Virus record (IMG/VR): IMGVR_UViG_3300010151_000129
Span: 1-26,308 of that record
Strand: one strand, 5' to 3'
Source of the DNA: a virus
DNA: 26,308 nt
The notes under the pieces were generated by a model. It saw nothing but the letters and a program-made list of their open reading frames with translations, did no database searches and was not told the origin of the DNA. The position numbers and the translations under genes were made by a program. Positions within the stretch are counted from its first letter, which is position 1. The number at the start of each line of letters is the position of its first letter. Below are positions 16,801 through 22,058 of this stretch, in pieces.

Positions 16801-17286
16801 ACGATCGACGAGTCGTTTCTTTCTTTGATTCGCAACAGCAACGCAAAAACCGAAGCCGAAGCGCGCGAGTCTTCGCCTATCGTCGCCGCGCTTACCCGCT
16901 TTTTCTATTGGATCAACGCGGAAGGCGCGCGACCTGATTTGCTCGGGATCACAATGAACGATATTCATTCGACGATCGTCGACGTTCAATCGCAAGTTTT
17001 GTTTAACGCGTTGGTTCAATGCAAGCGCGATACAGGAATGCAATTTGAGTATCGAAACGCTTTGCAGTTTGGGCGACGTCTAAACATGGACGCGACCGCG
17101 CTTGCCTCAAATGGATTTACCGTTACGTCGAAACGCGATCGTTCGGGTAAGCGGTATTATTCGATCCGGTGGAAGCGCGACGATACGTTCGACGCCGTTC
17201 CCGCGCCTATTGTCGAGTTAGTAGAGCAACAAGAAGAGTTCAGTTCGGACACGCCGTTTTACGGCGAAGACGAAGCCATTTTCTAA
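13876..17286 (+). CDS. Primase-helicase: CHC2 zinc finger, TOPRIM and P-loop ATPase
   Basis: The 1136-residue protein joins priming and unwinding. A DnaG-type zinc finger is at residues 60-90 (Cys62, His65, Cys84, Cys87 in DCPNH...FHCFGC). The TOPRIM domain has the acidic motif ITEGVTD (Glu315) and QDNE (Asp361). The C-terminal ATPase has GEAGSGKT (774-781) and the Walker B-like PVVALDNIE. A variable helical region (about 400-580) links the halves. The GTG at 13876 is assumed; TTG at 13906 (MSKPSE) is a good alternative because it has AAAGG nearby and the TTGAGCAA form common here. It is probably the main replication enzyme and sits next to the candidate origin. Confidence 0.9.
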   Translation: MQQHGERERKLSKPSEAASGNRSSEVGEYYKRITATPIGDIARELLSGRITAERSGALLVDCPNHKSTSKTSLHVDTRGGLFHCFGCGVGGDVLQLVEFVTDGTVTKLARGERAGESHRRARDWLASRLAMPTLSQVGLSPERIAEIEAHRIESETVASALWQVFDVYHKHLMSGEGAEVREWIKSNYGFDDQVLADFRIGWASPNNRAYELLKRAGVDARTAIATGAFRLDAQDNARPFFEGRVVFPYLSRGRVAYAIGRATPWTNSIDAKAKYKKLQTHNGANRSFVSKTIDNSVLFGEDVLLESPKRIAITEGVTDCIAALAVGIPTVSPVTVRFKTDDVDRIVRRLRGVEEVVFVQDNEFSGIGIDAALSTAERFEAERVKCSIATIPLEDSQREARERLAELLGDRYSEVVSAPPSKRRRLIDEVVVDEADRDSVDGLIANAKIDLCEWLKNNDADALSSLLDSARRPLEVAIDNIRPLDDPVAMVDSIAPILARVNVQRPVDRKPLFQRLKELTGIGVTELRQEANALSKNQKKNATKTKPEDVTTLAEPGTLAASIEQTLTASRLNGESPPWLELSRSTLEWFRANGAVIWKTEEGKPMIFFDGAPFEVVASTAYERHAFQGMFCRTTGVPSGTTTYRAFSSNFADVIVDVSKTKAKTSWATAFVARGVVYFSLGDENRVARIDESGVEVVANGTNEDAVIVAPSPKMAPVIFDADAPVEDLDAYLDKYIGRHLACSKWERRLILDWLSCFPLLGLVGTRPMLRFEGEAGSGKTWAAKMLTTLIYGEERQKKATLAANYVDSERSPVVALDNIETANITRDLLDFFLTVVTGVEREKRDVNSEGTISVTPFCLLLTTGIEPLSGDVVELQGRMFLSWFDKANQAEFGILEKQVLDEIKSVRSRLISLILKRAATVLRLIKRGAHPLIMRGLSVALGDHGKKRANDFIALLYLQRVAAAREEERGAMLDTIDESFLSLIRNSNAKTEAEARESSPIVAALTRFFYWINAEGARPDLLGITMNDIHSTIVDVQSQVLFNALVQCKRDTGMQFEYRNALQFGRRLNMDATALASNGFTVTSKRDRSGKRYYSIRWKRDDTFDAVPAPIVELVEQQEEFSSDTPFYGEDEAIF

Positions 17287-17301
17287 ACGAAAGGTTCTAA
17301 T

Positions 17302-17712
17302 ATGTTGATTGGTTTTTTATGTCTCTCAGTCGCGATCGGCTACGTTTACGGCGCGGCGTTTGGTTGGTTGTTGGTTGGCGCGACGTTTGTCGTTCAGGGG
17401 TTGGTTTCGGCGCAACAACGGGAACGCCAGAAGCGCGCGCGCGTTGAGGTTCTTCGCTCGATTTCAAACGCGACGATTGATTCGCCCGCGCTCGCGGAGT
17501 TAATCGCGCTGGTCGACTCCGCCGGTGATCGGAAGTTCGGCGTTTCTGAATTTGACCGCGCTCGCGACTTAATCGAAAAGCTATCGCCAGAAGAGCGGAC
17601 GGGCGACGCGTCGCCAATGGGGCGGGATCGTTCGGCGGTCGATATAATGTTTTGCCCGCACGGAAACAGGCGTAGCCGTTGCGAGGCTTGCGAGACGGAG
17701 TCTCTCCGATGA
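17302..17712 (+). CDS. Membrane-anchored small zinc-binding protein
   Basis: The 136-residue protein opens with about 36 hydrophobic residues (2-37; LIGFLCLSVAIGYVYGA then WLLVGATFVVQGLVSA), which can form two closely spaced membrane helices. A basic stretch (QQRERQKRARVE) and a charged helical domain follow. The end carries CPHGNRRSRCEAC, a compact C-x-H-G-x3-RS-x-C-x2-C site like those in small zinc-finger proteins. The topology would place this site inside the cell. AACGAAAGG precedes ATG by seven bases, the same initiation block used by the small-gene units. It follows the primase-helicase directly and may tether replication to the membrane, but this is speculation. Confidence 0.75.
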   Translation: MLIGFLCLSVAIGYVYGAAFGWLLVGATFVVQGLVSAQQRERQKRARVEVLRSISNATIDSPALAELIALVDSAGDRKFGVSEFDRARDLIEKLSPEERTGDASPMGRDRSAVDIMFCPHGNRRSRCEACETESLR

Positions 17713-17996
17713 GCAAGACAGGCAAGCGCGAAGCGGCGAGGCGGTTTATCGAATCGCGAGCGGCTATGCCGAACGAAGTTTACCGGGCGACTCAGTCCGC
17801 AATTATCGACGTCGCCGAGAAACTCGGCGGATTAGATTTAACTGGATTCGTCGAGCGGACGGCGGCGGCTAAAACGCTCGCCCCGGACACGACTTCGCGC
17901 GACTCGGCGGCCATGTTGCTCGAAATTGGCCGTCGGCTTCTCGAATTCAAACGAGCGGTCGAGCGGTCGGCGCAACGGCTGGAACGCCGACCGTAG
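17709..17996 (+). CDS. Small helical protein, last gene before the candidate origin
   Basis: ATG 17709 sits in the ATGA of the preceding stop and gives 95 residues (MSKTGKREAARRF...). It is basic and almost entirely helical by composition (Ala, Arg, Glu, Leu), with a repeated amphipathic pattern in LLEIGRRLLEFKRAVERSAQ near the end. It has no cysteine, membrane helix or catalytic motif. The basic helices and its place beside the repeat-rich region make a DNA-binding role possible; no family is recognised. The start follows GGAG by eight bases. Confidence 0.7.
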   Translation: MSKTGKREAARRFIESRAAMPNEVYRATQSAIIDVAEKLGGLDLTGFVERTAAAKTLAPDTTSRDSAAMLLEIGRRLLEFKRAVERSAQRLERRP

Positions 17997-18505
17997 TCGC
18001 GCAAGCCTCGACAGGACGTCGAGCGGACCTCGACGTTGCCCCCTGTTGCGCGTTCGGGCGTTTCGGGCGCGGTATATCGGGTTGGAAAAGAAAACGATTC
18101 AGGGCGAACCTCGGCGTTCTGCTGGTAGTTGCTGGTAGTGTGCGGGTAGTTGAAATCGGCAACTACCCGCATTCGTAACCCGTTGCTATTAAATGGTTTA
18201 TTCTTCTTCTTTCTTCTTTTGCTGGTAGTGCTGGTAGTTGTAAGTAAGCACCCCCCGTAAAGGGGGCGTTCGATTCGAAGAAAACGGGTCGATTCGCGTC
18301 GGGCGGCTGTTTTTCTTCATATTTCGAAGGAAATAAGGGGGGTGTTTGTTTAGGACTACCCGCACTACCCCGCACTACCCGCAAGCGGTCGTAAGTCGTT
18401 GAATGGTAGCGCGTTAGCGTTGCGGGTAGTTGGGGTAGAAATGCAAAGCAACTACCTGCAACTACCCGCGCTTGGGTTTATTTTGCGTTCGGGCGGATTT
18501 TCTTC
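17997..18505 (+). other. Gene-free region, candidate replication origin
   Basis: About 510 bases have no convincing gene on either strand. The first part holds an inverted repeat at 18016-18036 (ACGTCGAG and CTCGACGT around five bases), which may end the upstream operon but lacks a U tract. From 18121 to 18470 the GGTAGT/ACTACC array dominates. Between its clusters, 18187-18220 is T/C-rich (ATTAAATGG then a long TTC run), and C-rich (18246-18256) and G-rich (18337-18347) tracts could pair. This combination of iterons, an A+T/pyrimidine tract and a nearby primase-helicase is typical of origins. I saw no DnaA box. Confidence 0.6.
18121..18470. repeat. Iteron array: twelve exact GGTAGT / ACTACC hexamers
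   Basis: Forward GGTAGT starts at 18124, 18134, 18145, 18224, 18233 and 18425. Reverse ACTACC starts at 18162, 18355, 18364, 18374, 18451 and 18461. Within clusters the spacing is 9-11 bases, about one helical turn, so a protein would bind on one face. Most copies extend to GCGGGTAGTTG or CTGGTAGT. Two exact 11-bp inverted pairs exist: 18142-18152 with 18160-18170, and 18423-18433 with 18459-18469. Near copies GGTAGC and GGTAGA lie at 18405 and 18434. Confidence 0.85.
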
Positions 18506-18584
18506 TTGACGATAGGCAAAATGAGCCTATAGTCAGGCCATGAGTAAGACAGTAAACAACGCAACCGCAACGAAAGGCAACGAA
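18506..18584 (+). promoter_or_regulatory. Promoter, operator-like repeat and in-frame leader, copy 2
   Basis: TTGACG (18506-18511) and TATAGT (18528-18533) are 16 bases apart. ATG 18540 follows six bases after the -10 box, at the expected +1. Its frame (MSKTVNNATATKGNE) continues into ATG 18585, 45 bases on. ATAGGC (18512-18517) and GCCTAT (18525-18530) form a perfect inverted repeat across the spacer and -10 box, a likely repressor site unique to this copy. Confidence 0.75.
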
Positions 18585-18785
18585 ATGAGCAACGCAACAA
18601 CAGCAAAAGACATCCAAGAAATCATCGACGGAGCAAAGAAGTTCCTCGAAGCGAACAAGGACACGGACCCGAACCATAGGGACCTCGATAGTGGATTTTC
18701 AATGGACGTTCTACTCATAGCGCACAGGGATGTGATTGAGCGAATGGAAGCCAGACTTGCCGACCTTTACAACGAACGAAACTAA
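18585..18785 (+). CDS. Small helical unknown protein
   Basis: From ATG 18585 the product has 66 residues (81 from the leaderless ATG 18540). After MSNATTAK it is charged and helical (DIQEIIDGAKKFLEANKD; then DVIERMEARLADLYNERN). The final LADLYNER recurs in the third gene of this unit (19262-19621), including 21 identical bases, which suggests shared descent or a shared binding helix. No family recognised. It is the first gene of a four-gene unit ending at the 19996-20049 terminator. Confidence 0.7.
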   Translation: MSNATTAKDIQEIIDGAKKFLEANKDTDPNHRDLDSGFSMDVLLIAHRDVIERMEARLADLYNERN

Positions 18786-18827
18786 ACCAAAACGAAACGC
18801 GCCGACAGGCGCAAGAAAGGCAACGAA

Positions 18828-19163
18828 ATGACAAACGAGAGCAAAAAAATGAATGACAGGGAAACAATGGGCGTCGTTCTTGAAAAGGGCGTCGATCGCT
18901 TTTGGGGCGGTAGAGTTCTCGACATGCTCACATACATCGCATGCCGAGGAAATGGACACTTCCAGCCTACAAAGCAACCGGTTCGTTTCGTCGGCGTATC
19001 CGTTCGCAATGGCAAGTCGTGGCCGATGCGCGGATTAAATGGCCCGTCGTCGGTGGTGGTCGAGGATGAAGAGGGTCGTCGTTGGAAGCTCGAATTATCA
19101 AAGGGCGACAGCGGTAATTTCCAAGTTCGCGAAATGCTCGCAACAGGTAGCCGCATATCATAG
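18828..19163 (+). CDS. Unknown protein, 111 residues
   Basis: GAAAGGCAAC lies just before ATG 18828; another in-frame ATG (MNDRET) is eight codons in. The product has a basic middle with several aromatic and Gly residues (KGVDRFWGGRVLDM, FQPTKQPVRFVGVSVRNG) and a C-terminal beta-like part (GRRWKLELSKGDSGNFQVRE). No membrane segment or metal site is present. I do not recognise a family. It is separated from the next gene by the first copy of the tandem-hairpin element. Confidence 0.65.
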   Translation: MTNESKKMNDRETMGVVLEKGVDRFWGGRVLDMLTYIACRGNGHFQPTKQPVRFVGVSVRNGKSWPMRGLNGPSSVVVEDEEGRRWKLELSKGDSGNFQVREMLATGSRIS

Positions 19164-19169
19164 GACCGA

Positions 19170-19227
19170 GGGAAGGCGCGAGCCTTCCCCGCTCTTCGAT
19201 CGCCATTCATTCGAATGACGATCGAAG
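19170..19227 (+). ncRNA. Tandem-hairpin RNA element, copy A
   Basis: Hairpin 1 is GGGAAGGC / GCCTTCCC with a GCGA loop (19170-19189). Hairpin 2 (19194-19227) has a 9-bp stem CTTCGATCG / CGATCGAAG, a C-A mismatch (19203 and 19218), and an inner stem CATT / AATG. No U tract follows, so it is not a standard terminator. The downstream initiation block begins about 20 bases later. Confidence 0.65.
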
Positions 19228-19261
19228 ATCGAGCAACTAAACCAAAACGAAAGGCAACGAA

Positions 19262-19621
19262 ATGAACGACCCGAAGACAATCGACGTAACGCCAACATGG
19301 TCCGGCATACTCCCGGCACTACTTGCCATAGTCGCAAACGGTGAAACCTTCGAAGCGCGCAAGGAAGCACAAGAGCAACTCGCACAAATGGCAAAACTCG
19401 CCGACCTTTACAACGAACGACTCGAAGACGCCGACGAAATGCGCGACGCGCTGTTGGTCGTCAATACTTCCCCGGCGATTCGCGATTGGCTTGTCGATAA
19501 TGACTTGCAATGTTTGAAGCAAGTAAACGCCGCGCTCGGTTGTTCCGATTCGCATTTGAAAAAGCTCGAAGCGGAAAAGTTAGAACGCATGTCCGAGCAA
19601 CTGGAGGCAAAAACGAAATGA
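19262..19621 (+). CDS. Unknown helical protein sharing the LADLYNER motif
   Basis: The 119-residue acidic protein follows AACGAAAGGCAAC. Residues 30-60 form a charged helix (EARKEAQEQLAQMAKLADLYN) that carries the motif shared with the first gene of this unit. The C-terminal third is also helical and charged (LKKLEAEKLERMSEQLEAKTK), compatible with a coiled coil and perhaps with oligomerisation. A middle segment, PAIRDWLVDNDLQCLKQVN, looks globular. There is no known domain. Its stop is in ATGA with the next start. Confidence 0.7.
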   Translation: MNDPKTIDVTPTWSGILPALLAIVANGETFEARKEAQEQLAQMAKLADLYNERLEDADEMRDALLVVNTSPAIRDWLVDNDLQCLKQVNAALGCSDSHLKKLEAEKLERMSEQLEAKTK

Positions 19622-19977
19622 ACTTCGACGAAGCACTAACGACCGCCGCAACAGGCGGCGGTCGCCTTGTCCCGTCGCACGACGACGCCATTCTCGCCGA
19701 AGCAATCTTCGCCGTCGCCGTTACTCTTTCAGAACACGAAGTCGCGTTGTCGACAGGCGCAATCGGGATCGAGTACGGCGCGCCAGTGAACGCGGTTCGC
19801 AATGTCCGGGCGATGATCGCCGCGCGACTTCTCCGCGCGTTACCAATGCCCGACGATTCGCCCGGCAATCGCGCGACGTTGACGAGCGAGGGTCGCAACT
19901 GGTTAGCGACGTTTCAATCGTTGGACGGAGTGAAACGGCTTCAGGGCATCGCGGACGAGCGGTCGTCGGCGGAATAA
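19618..19977 (+). CDS. Possible winged-helix-type regulator, last gene of unit 2
   Basis: ATG 19618 lies within the previous stop, with GGAGG about 10 bases upstream; product 119 residues. The middle (about 35-95) reads like a winged helix: a helix with VALSTGAIGIEYG, a likely recognition helix VNAVRNVRAMIAARLLRALP, then a short hairpin and TLTSEGRNWLATF. The family TLTSEG block is common in DNA-binding proteins of this type. No signal or membrane segment. DNA binding is inferred, with moderate confidence; a regulator for the cassette promoters is an attractive but untested idea. Confidence 0.65.
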   Translation: MNFDEALTTAATGGGRLVPSHDDAILAEAIFAVAVTLSEHEVALSTGAIGIEYGAPVNAVRNVRAMIAARLLRALPMPDDSPGNRATLTSEGRNWLATFQSLDGVKRLQGIADERSSAE

Positions 19978-19995
19978 GTGAAAATTCTTTCGTTC

Positions 19996-20049
19996 GAGAG
20001 ACGTCGTTTACGCGTTGTATTCGGCGTTTCTCTTTTTTCTTCTTGAGCG
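19996..20049 (+). terminator. Rho-independent terminator of unit 2
   Basis: GAGAGACGTCG (19996-20006) pairs with CGGCGTTTCTC (20032-20042) at 11 positions with two G-U pairs. A 25-base loop and six T residues (20043-20048) follow this pattern. The next promoter begins only 14 bases later. Confidence 0.7.
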
Positions 20050-20062
20050 GACTATTTTATAG

Positions 20063-20138
20063 TTGACGGGAAGGAATGTTCACCTATATTCATGGTGTGA
20101 GTAACGCAGTAAACAACACCGCAACGAAAGGCAAAACA
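20063..20138 (+). promoter_or_regulatory. Promoter and in-frame leader, copy 3 (GTG type)
   Basis: TTGACG (20063-20068) and TATATT (20085-20090) have a 16-base spacer. GTG 20097 lies six bases after the -10 box. Its frame (MSNAVNNTATKGKT) reaches the main ATG 20139 after 42 bases. This is the only copy with GTG as its first codon and the only one whose main gene does not begin ATGAGC. Confidence 0.7.
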
Positions 20139-20357
20139 ATGTACTTCAGCGAAACAAACAAAATCGAAACGATCGGCGACTTCAACGTAGTTACTTCTTG
20201 GGGCATCGAAGAGGTAAGCGTTCTTCGCAAGGGCGACGTCTACATCGCAACGATGATTACCGGGCCGCGTCATTTCACCGTAGTTAATCAGGCCGACGGC
20301 GACACCATCGCAAACGCAATGCTCGCCGTCGTGACGAAAGCCGAAGGGACAAACTAA
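20139..20357 (+). CDS. Small beta-rich unknown protein
   Basis: The product has 72 residues from ATG 20139, or 86 with the leader. Its residues alternate as in beta strands (NKIETIGDFNVVTSWGIEEV, GDVYIATMITGPRHFTVVNQ), suggesting a small barrel or sheet, with a C-terminal helix (ANAMLAVVTKAEG). It has no cysteines or membrane helix. No family is recognised. It is the first of five genes in unit 3; the next starts after two bases. Confidence 0.7.
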   Translation: MYFSETNKIETIGDFNVVTSWGIEEVSVLRKGDVYIATMITGPRHFTVVNQADGDTIANAMLAVVTKAEGTN

Positions 20358-20359
20358 TC

Positions 20360-20545
20360 ATGCGCGCAACAATTATGAATCACCCGACGACTCTTTTTAC
20401 AATCGAACAGGCGAACGACTTAGTAATCAAGTTGAACGCGGACGACGAAGAGTGGACCTACGTCGCGAAGCACGATCCGACGGGTCGCGGTTTCTCGTTC
20501 ATCGAAATCACCGACGAAGACGGCTTCGTTCTCGGCAACCTCTAA
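20360..20545 (+). CDS. Small unknown protein, 61 residues
   Basis: It starts at ATG 20360, two bases after the previous stop; an in-frame ATG at 20375 (MNHPTT) is an alternative, and neither has a strong Shine-Dalgarno, so translation is probably coupled. The product is acidic (DDEEW, TDEDG), with an N-terminal TIEQANDLVIKLN helix and a beta-like C-terminal part. No motif recognised. The tight fit in the unit and consistent codon use support a real gene. Confidence 0.6.
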   Translation: MRATIMNHPTTLFTIEQANDLVIKLNADDEEWTYVAKHDPTGRGFSFIEITDEDGFVLGNL

Positions 20546-20573
20546 ACCTAAACCAAAAACGAAAGGCAACGAC

Positions 20574-20795
20574 ATGAGCAACAACAGCAACGAACTAAAC
20601 GCGCTTCTCGAAATCCACGAAATCGCAACCGACATCGCGGAGCAACGCGGGATCGCGAGCGGCAATCGCGAAGCACTCGCGCGAGCGGCGAAGTCTTACA
20701 CGGGTTGGCATTCACACTGTGGCGCACTCGGATTCGTCCGGGCAGTTAACGCGCTCGTCGAATCGACGCGCGAGTTTGAAAGGGCAAGCAAATGA
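20574..20795 (+). CDS. Small unknown protein beginning MSNNSN
   Basis: The 73-residue product follows a full copy of the initiation block (AACGAAAGGCAAC, then ATGAGCAAC). It is mostly helical: ALLEIHEIATDIAEQRGIA, then EALARAAKSYTGWHSHCGAL. The single Cys and two His residues near position 50 are too few for a clear metal site. It ends in ATGA with the next gene, which opens with nearly the same MSNNSN sequence. No family recognised. Confidence 0.65.
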   Translation: MSNNSNELNALLEIHEIATDIAEQRGIASGNREALARAAKSYTGWHSHCGALGFVRAVNALVESTREFERASK

Positions 20796-21028
20796 GCAAC
20801 AACAGCAACAACAGAAAACCGCGTCGAACTATGGAGCAAATCGCGCGCGATGAAATCGCGACAGTGACAACCAAGGCGGGCGAACTCCGCGACGACCTTC
20901 TCGATCATCGAGAGACATGCGAACGTTCACGGGCTGGTAAGACTTGCGAGACATGCGAGGCGATTACATCGTACTTTGTCTCAACGACTGCCGGGTTCGA
21001 TTACTTGAGCGAAGGCGGCAAATTATGA
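20792..21028 (+). CDS. Small unknown protein with C-x2-C motif
   Basis: The 78-residue protein starts MSNNSNNRKPRRT, with a basic N-terminus, then a helix (MEQIARDEIATVTTKAGELR). The middle has HRETCERSRAGKTCETCEA: His-x3-Cys and Cys-x2-Cys together could hold a zinc ion. The end (SYFVSTTAGFDYLSEGGKL) is uncharged. The arrangement of basic start plus metal site suits nucleic-acid or protein binding. AAAGGGCAAGC is just upstream. It overlaps both neighbours by ATGA. Confidence 0.65.
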   Translation: MSNNSNNRKPRRTMEQIARDEIATVTTKAGELRDDLLDHRETCERSRAGKTCETCEAITSYFVSTTAGFDYLSEGGKL

Positions 21029-21195
21029 TCTTCGCGGTCACAATCGGCGGGGCCGTCTTTCAACGGTTCGAAGCGTACGAAGAGGCGGTCGCGTGTTACA
21101 TCGCCGTAAGGCGCGACTACGGGTCAAGAGCCGACGTTGAACTCGTCGCGCTCGATTACGCCGACGCGAAAGGGGTTCGCATGAACGGCCAATAA
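21025..21195 (+). CDS. Small unknown protein, 56 residues
   Basis: ATG 21025 shares ATGA with the previous stop. The product (MIFAVTIGGAVFQRFEAYEE...) has a beta strand, then a helix (YEEAVACYIAVRRDYG), then a strand (DVELVALDYADA), a compact beta-alpha-beta-like order. The hydrophobic opening is too short to be a membrane helix. It is the last gene of unit 3 and ends 19 bases before the terminator hairpin at 21215. No family recognised. Confidence 0.6.
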   Translation: MIFAVTIGGAVFQRFEAYEEAVACYIAVRRDYGSRADVELVALDYADAKGVRMNGQ

Positions 21196-21214
21196 TTACT
21201 TTCGTTGAATTCGT

Positions 21215-21252
21215 GCGCGGATCGGCGATTTGAGCCGGTTCGCGCTTTATTT
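21215..21252 (+). terminator. Rho-independent terminator of unit 3
   Basis: GCGCGGATCGGC (21215-21226) pairs with GCCGGTTCGCGC (21234-21245) in 12 positions with two G-U pairs and a seven-base loop, followed by TTTATTT. The flanking sequence CTTTCGTTGAATTCGTG is shared with the terminator of unit 4. Confidence 0.8.
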
Positions 21253-21257
21253 CGGGT

Positions 21258-21355
21258 TTGACAGGAAATTACTCTTGTCGGCAGGAAGAATGGACCTATA
21301 CTCTGTCATGAGTAACGCAGTAAACAACACGACAAACGAAACGAAAGGCAACGAC
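21258..21355 (+). promoter_or_regulatory. Promoter, direct repeats and in-frame leader, copy 4
   Basis: TTGTCG (21275-21280) and TATACT (21297-21302) are 16 bases apart. ATG 21308 is five bases after the -10 box. The leader frame (MSNAVNNTTNETKGND) enters ATG 21356 after 48 bases. ACAGGAA (21261) and GCAGGAA (21281) form a direct repeat 20 bases apart. A consensus TTGACA at 21258 is too far from the -10 box to serve as its -35. Confidence 0.75.
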
Positions 21356-21529
21356 ATGAGCAACGATTACGATACACCGAAAAACATCAACGAGTATCTT
21401 TTCGCCGAGTGCGTTTCCGACGCGTTGGGCGAGGAATTTTCGATCGAACTTCACTACGGTTACATCACCGTTACAGGACCAACCAACCCGACGACCATCA
21501 TCGAAGACGTTAAGTCTTCGATCGTCTAA
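21356..21529 (+). CDS. Small acidic unknown protein
   Basis: The product has 57 residues (73 with the leader extension). After MSNDYDTPKN it has a helix (INEYLFAECVSDALGEEF) and then beta strands (SIELHYGYITVTGP). It has no family I can name. Its size, and the helix followed by two strands, vaguely resemble the N-terminal part of the next gene, but identity is too low to claim a duplication. It is first in unit 4; the next gene starts after 18 bases. Confidence 0.65.
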   Translation: MSNDYDTPKNINEYLFAECVSDALGEEFSIELHYGYITVTGPTNPTTIIEDVKSSIV

Positions 21530-21547
21530 TAAACGAAAGGCAAAGAC

Positions 21548-22030
21548 ATGAGCAACAGCAATAACACACCATCGAACGACGTAACCGCCAAGGCGAAAAT
21601 CATCCGGGCAACAATCAAGAAGCAACTCGGCCACAACGCGAAAGCCGTTAGCGTTCGAAGCCATCGTTACTCGATGGGATCTTCGATCTATGTAACAGTG
21701 AACACCGCCGCCGCCGCAAGAGACGTCGACGCCATTCGGGACATCGCTCAAATCGGCACGGTCGGTTACAACAGCTTCGTTCAAGTTTCGGTTAGCGATT
21801 CGGCGCAAGCCGAACTCGCTACGCCGGAGCTTATCGAAGCCGTCGCAAACGCTCGCGCAAAGCTCGACCCGACAAAAAAAGAACTCGTTCCCGTCGAAGG
21901 GACCGATGTTGCAATCAGTTTCTACTATGGGTTCGACGTAAACGTTTACGTCGAAGGCGTCGGCTTCGCCGTTCTAATCAGCGGCTACAAAAACGACGCT
22001 TACATCGCTTACAAAATCGCTACACTCTAA
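21548..22030 (+). CDS. LPD29-like protein
   Basis: The 160-residue protein starts MSNSNNTPSN and then reads KIIRATIKKQLGHNAKAVSV followed by RSHRYSMGSSIYVTV (about residues 18-52). That matches my memory of the LPD29-type domain, found in large polyvalent proteins of phages and plasmids, where a FSVRS-x-SYxGGxSI pattern is typical. The second half (from VPVEGTDVAISFYYGFDVNV) is another beta-rich segment. The activity of LPD29 is not established. Here it stands as a small separate protein and not inside a giant one. AACGAAAGGCAAAGAC precedes ATG. Confidence 0.65.
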   Translation: MSNSNNTPSNDVTAKAKIIRATIKKQLGHNAKAVSVRSHRYSMGSSIYVTVNTAAAARDVDAIRDIAQIGTVGYNSFVQVSVSDSAQAELATPELIEAVANARAKLDPTKKELVPVEGTDVAISFYYGFDVNVYVEGVGFAVLISGYKNDAYIAYKIATL

Positions 22031-22058
22031 ACCAAAACCAAAAACGAAAGGCAACATC

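Noticed and set aside
17926-18138. Possible gene across the start of the gene-free region (frame of 17926)
   Set aside because: It mostly overlaps the 17709 gene, is Arg/Ser-rich shadow sequence, has no ribosome site and runs into the iterons.
18251-18266. CCCCC/GGGGG hairpin near 18251 as a terminator
   Set aside because: It is short, lacks a U tract, and lies inside the repeat region where pairing with the G-run at 18337 is equally possible.
18121-18470. CRISPR-like array
   Set aside because: The repeats are only 6-11 bases, occur in both orientations and are spaced by about 10 bases; there are no unique spacers of 25-40 bases.
21258-21263. Consensus TTGACA as the -35 box of copy 4
   Set aside because: It is 33 bases before TATACT, and the other copies have no TTGACA there. 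The 16-base spacing to TTGTCG is shared by five copies.
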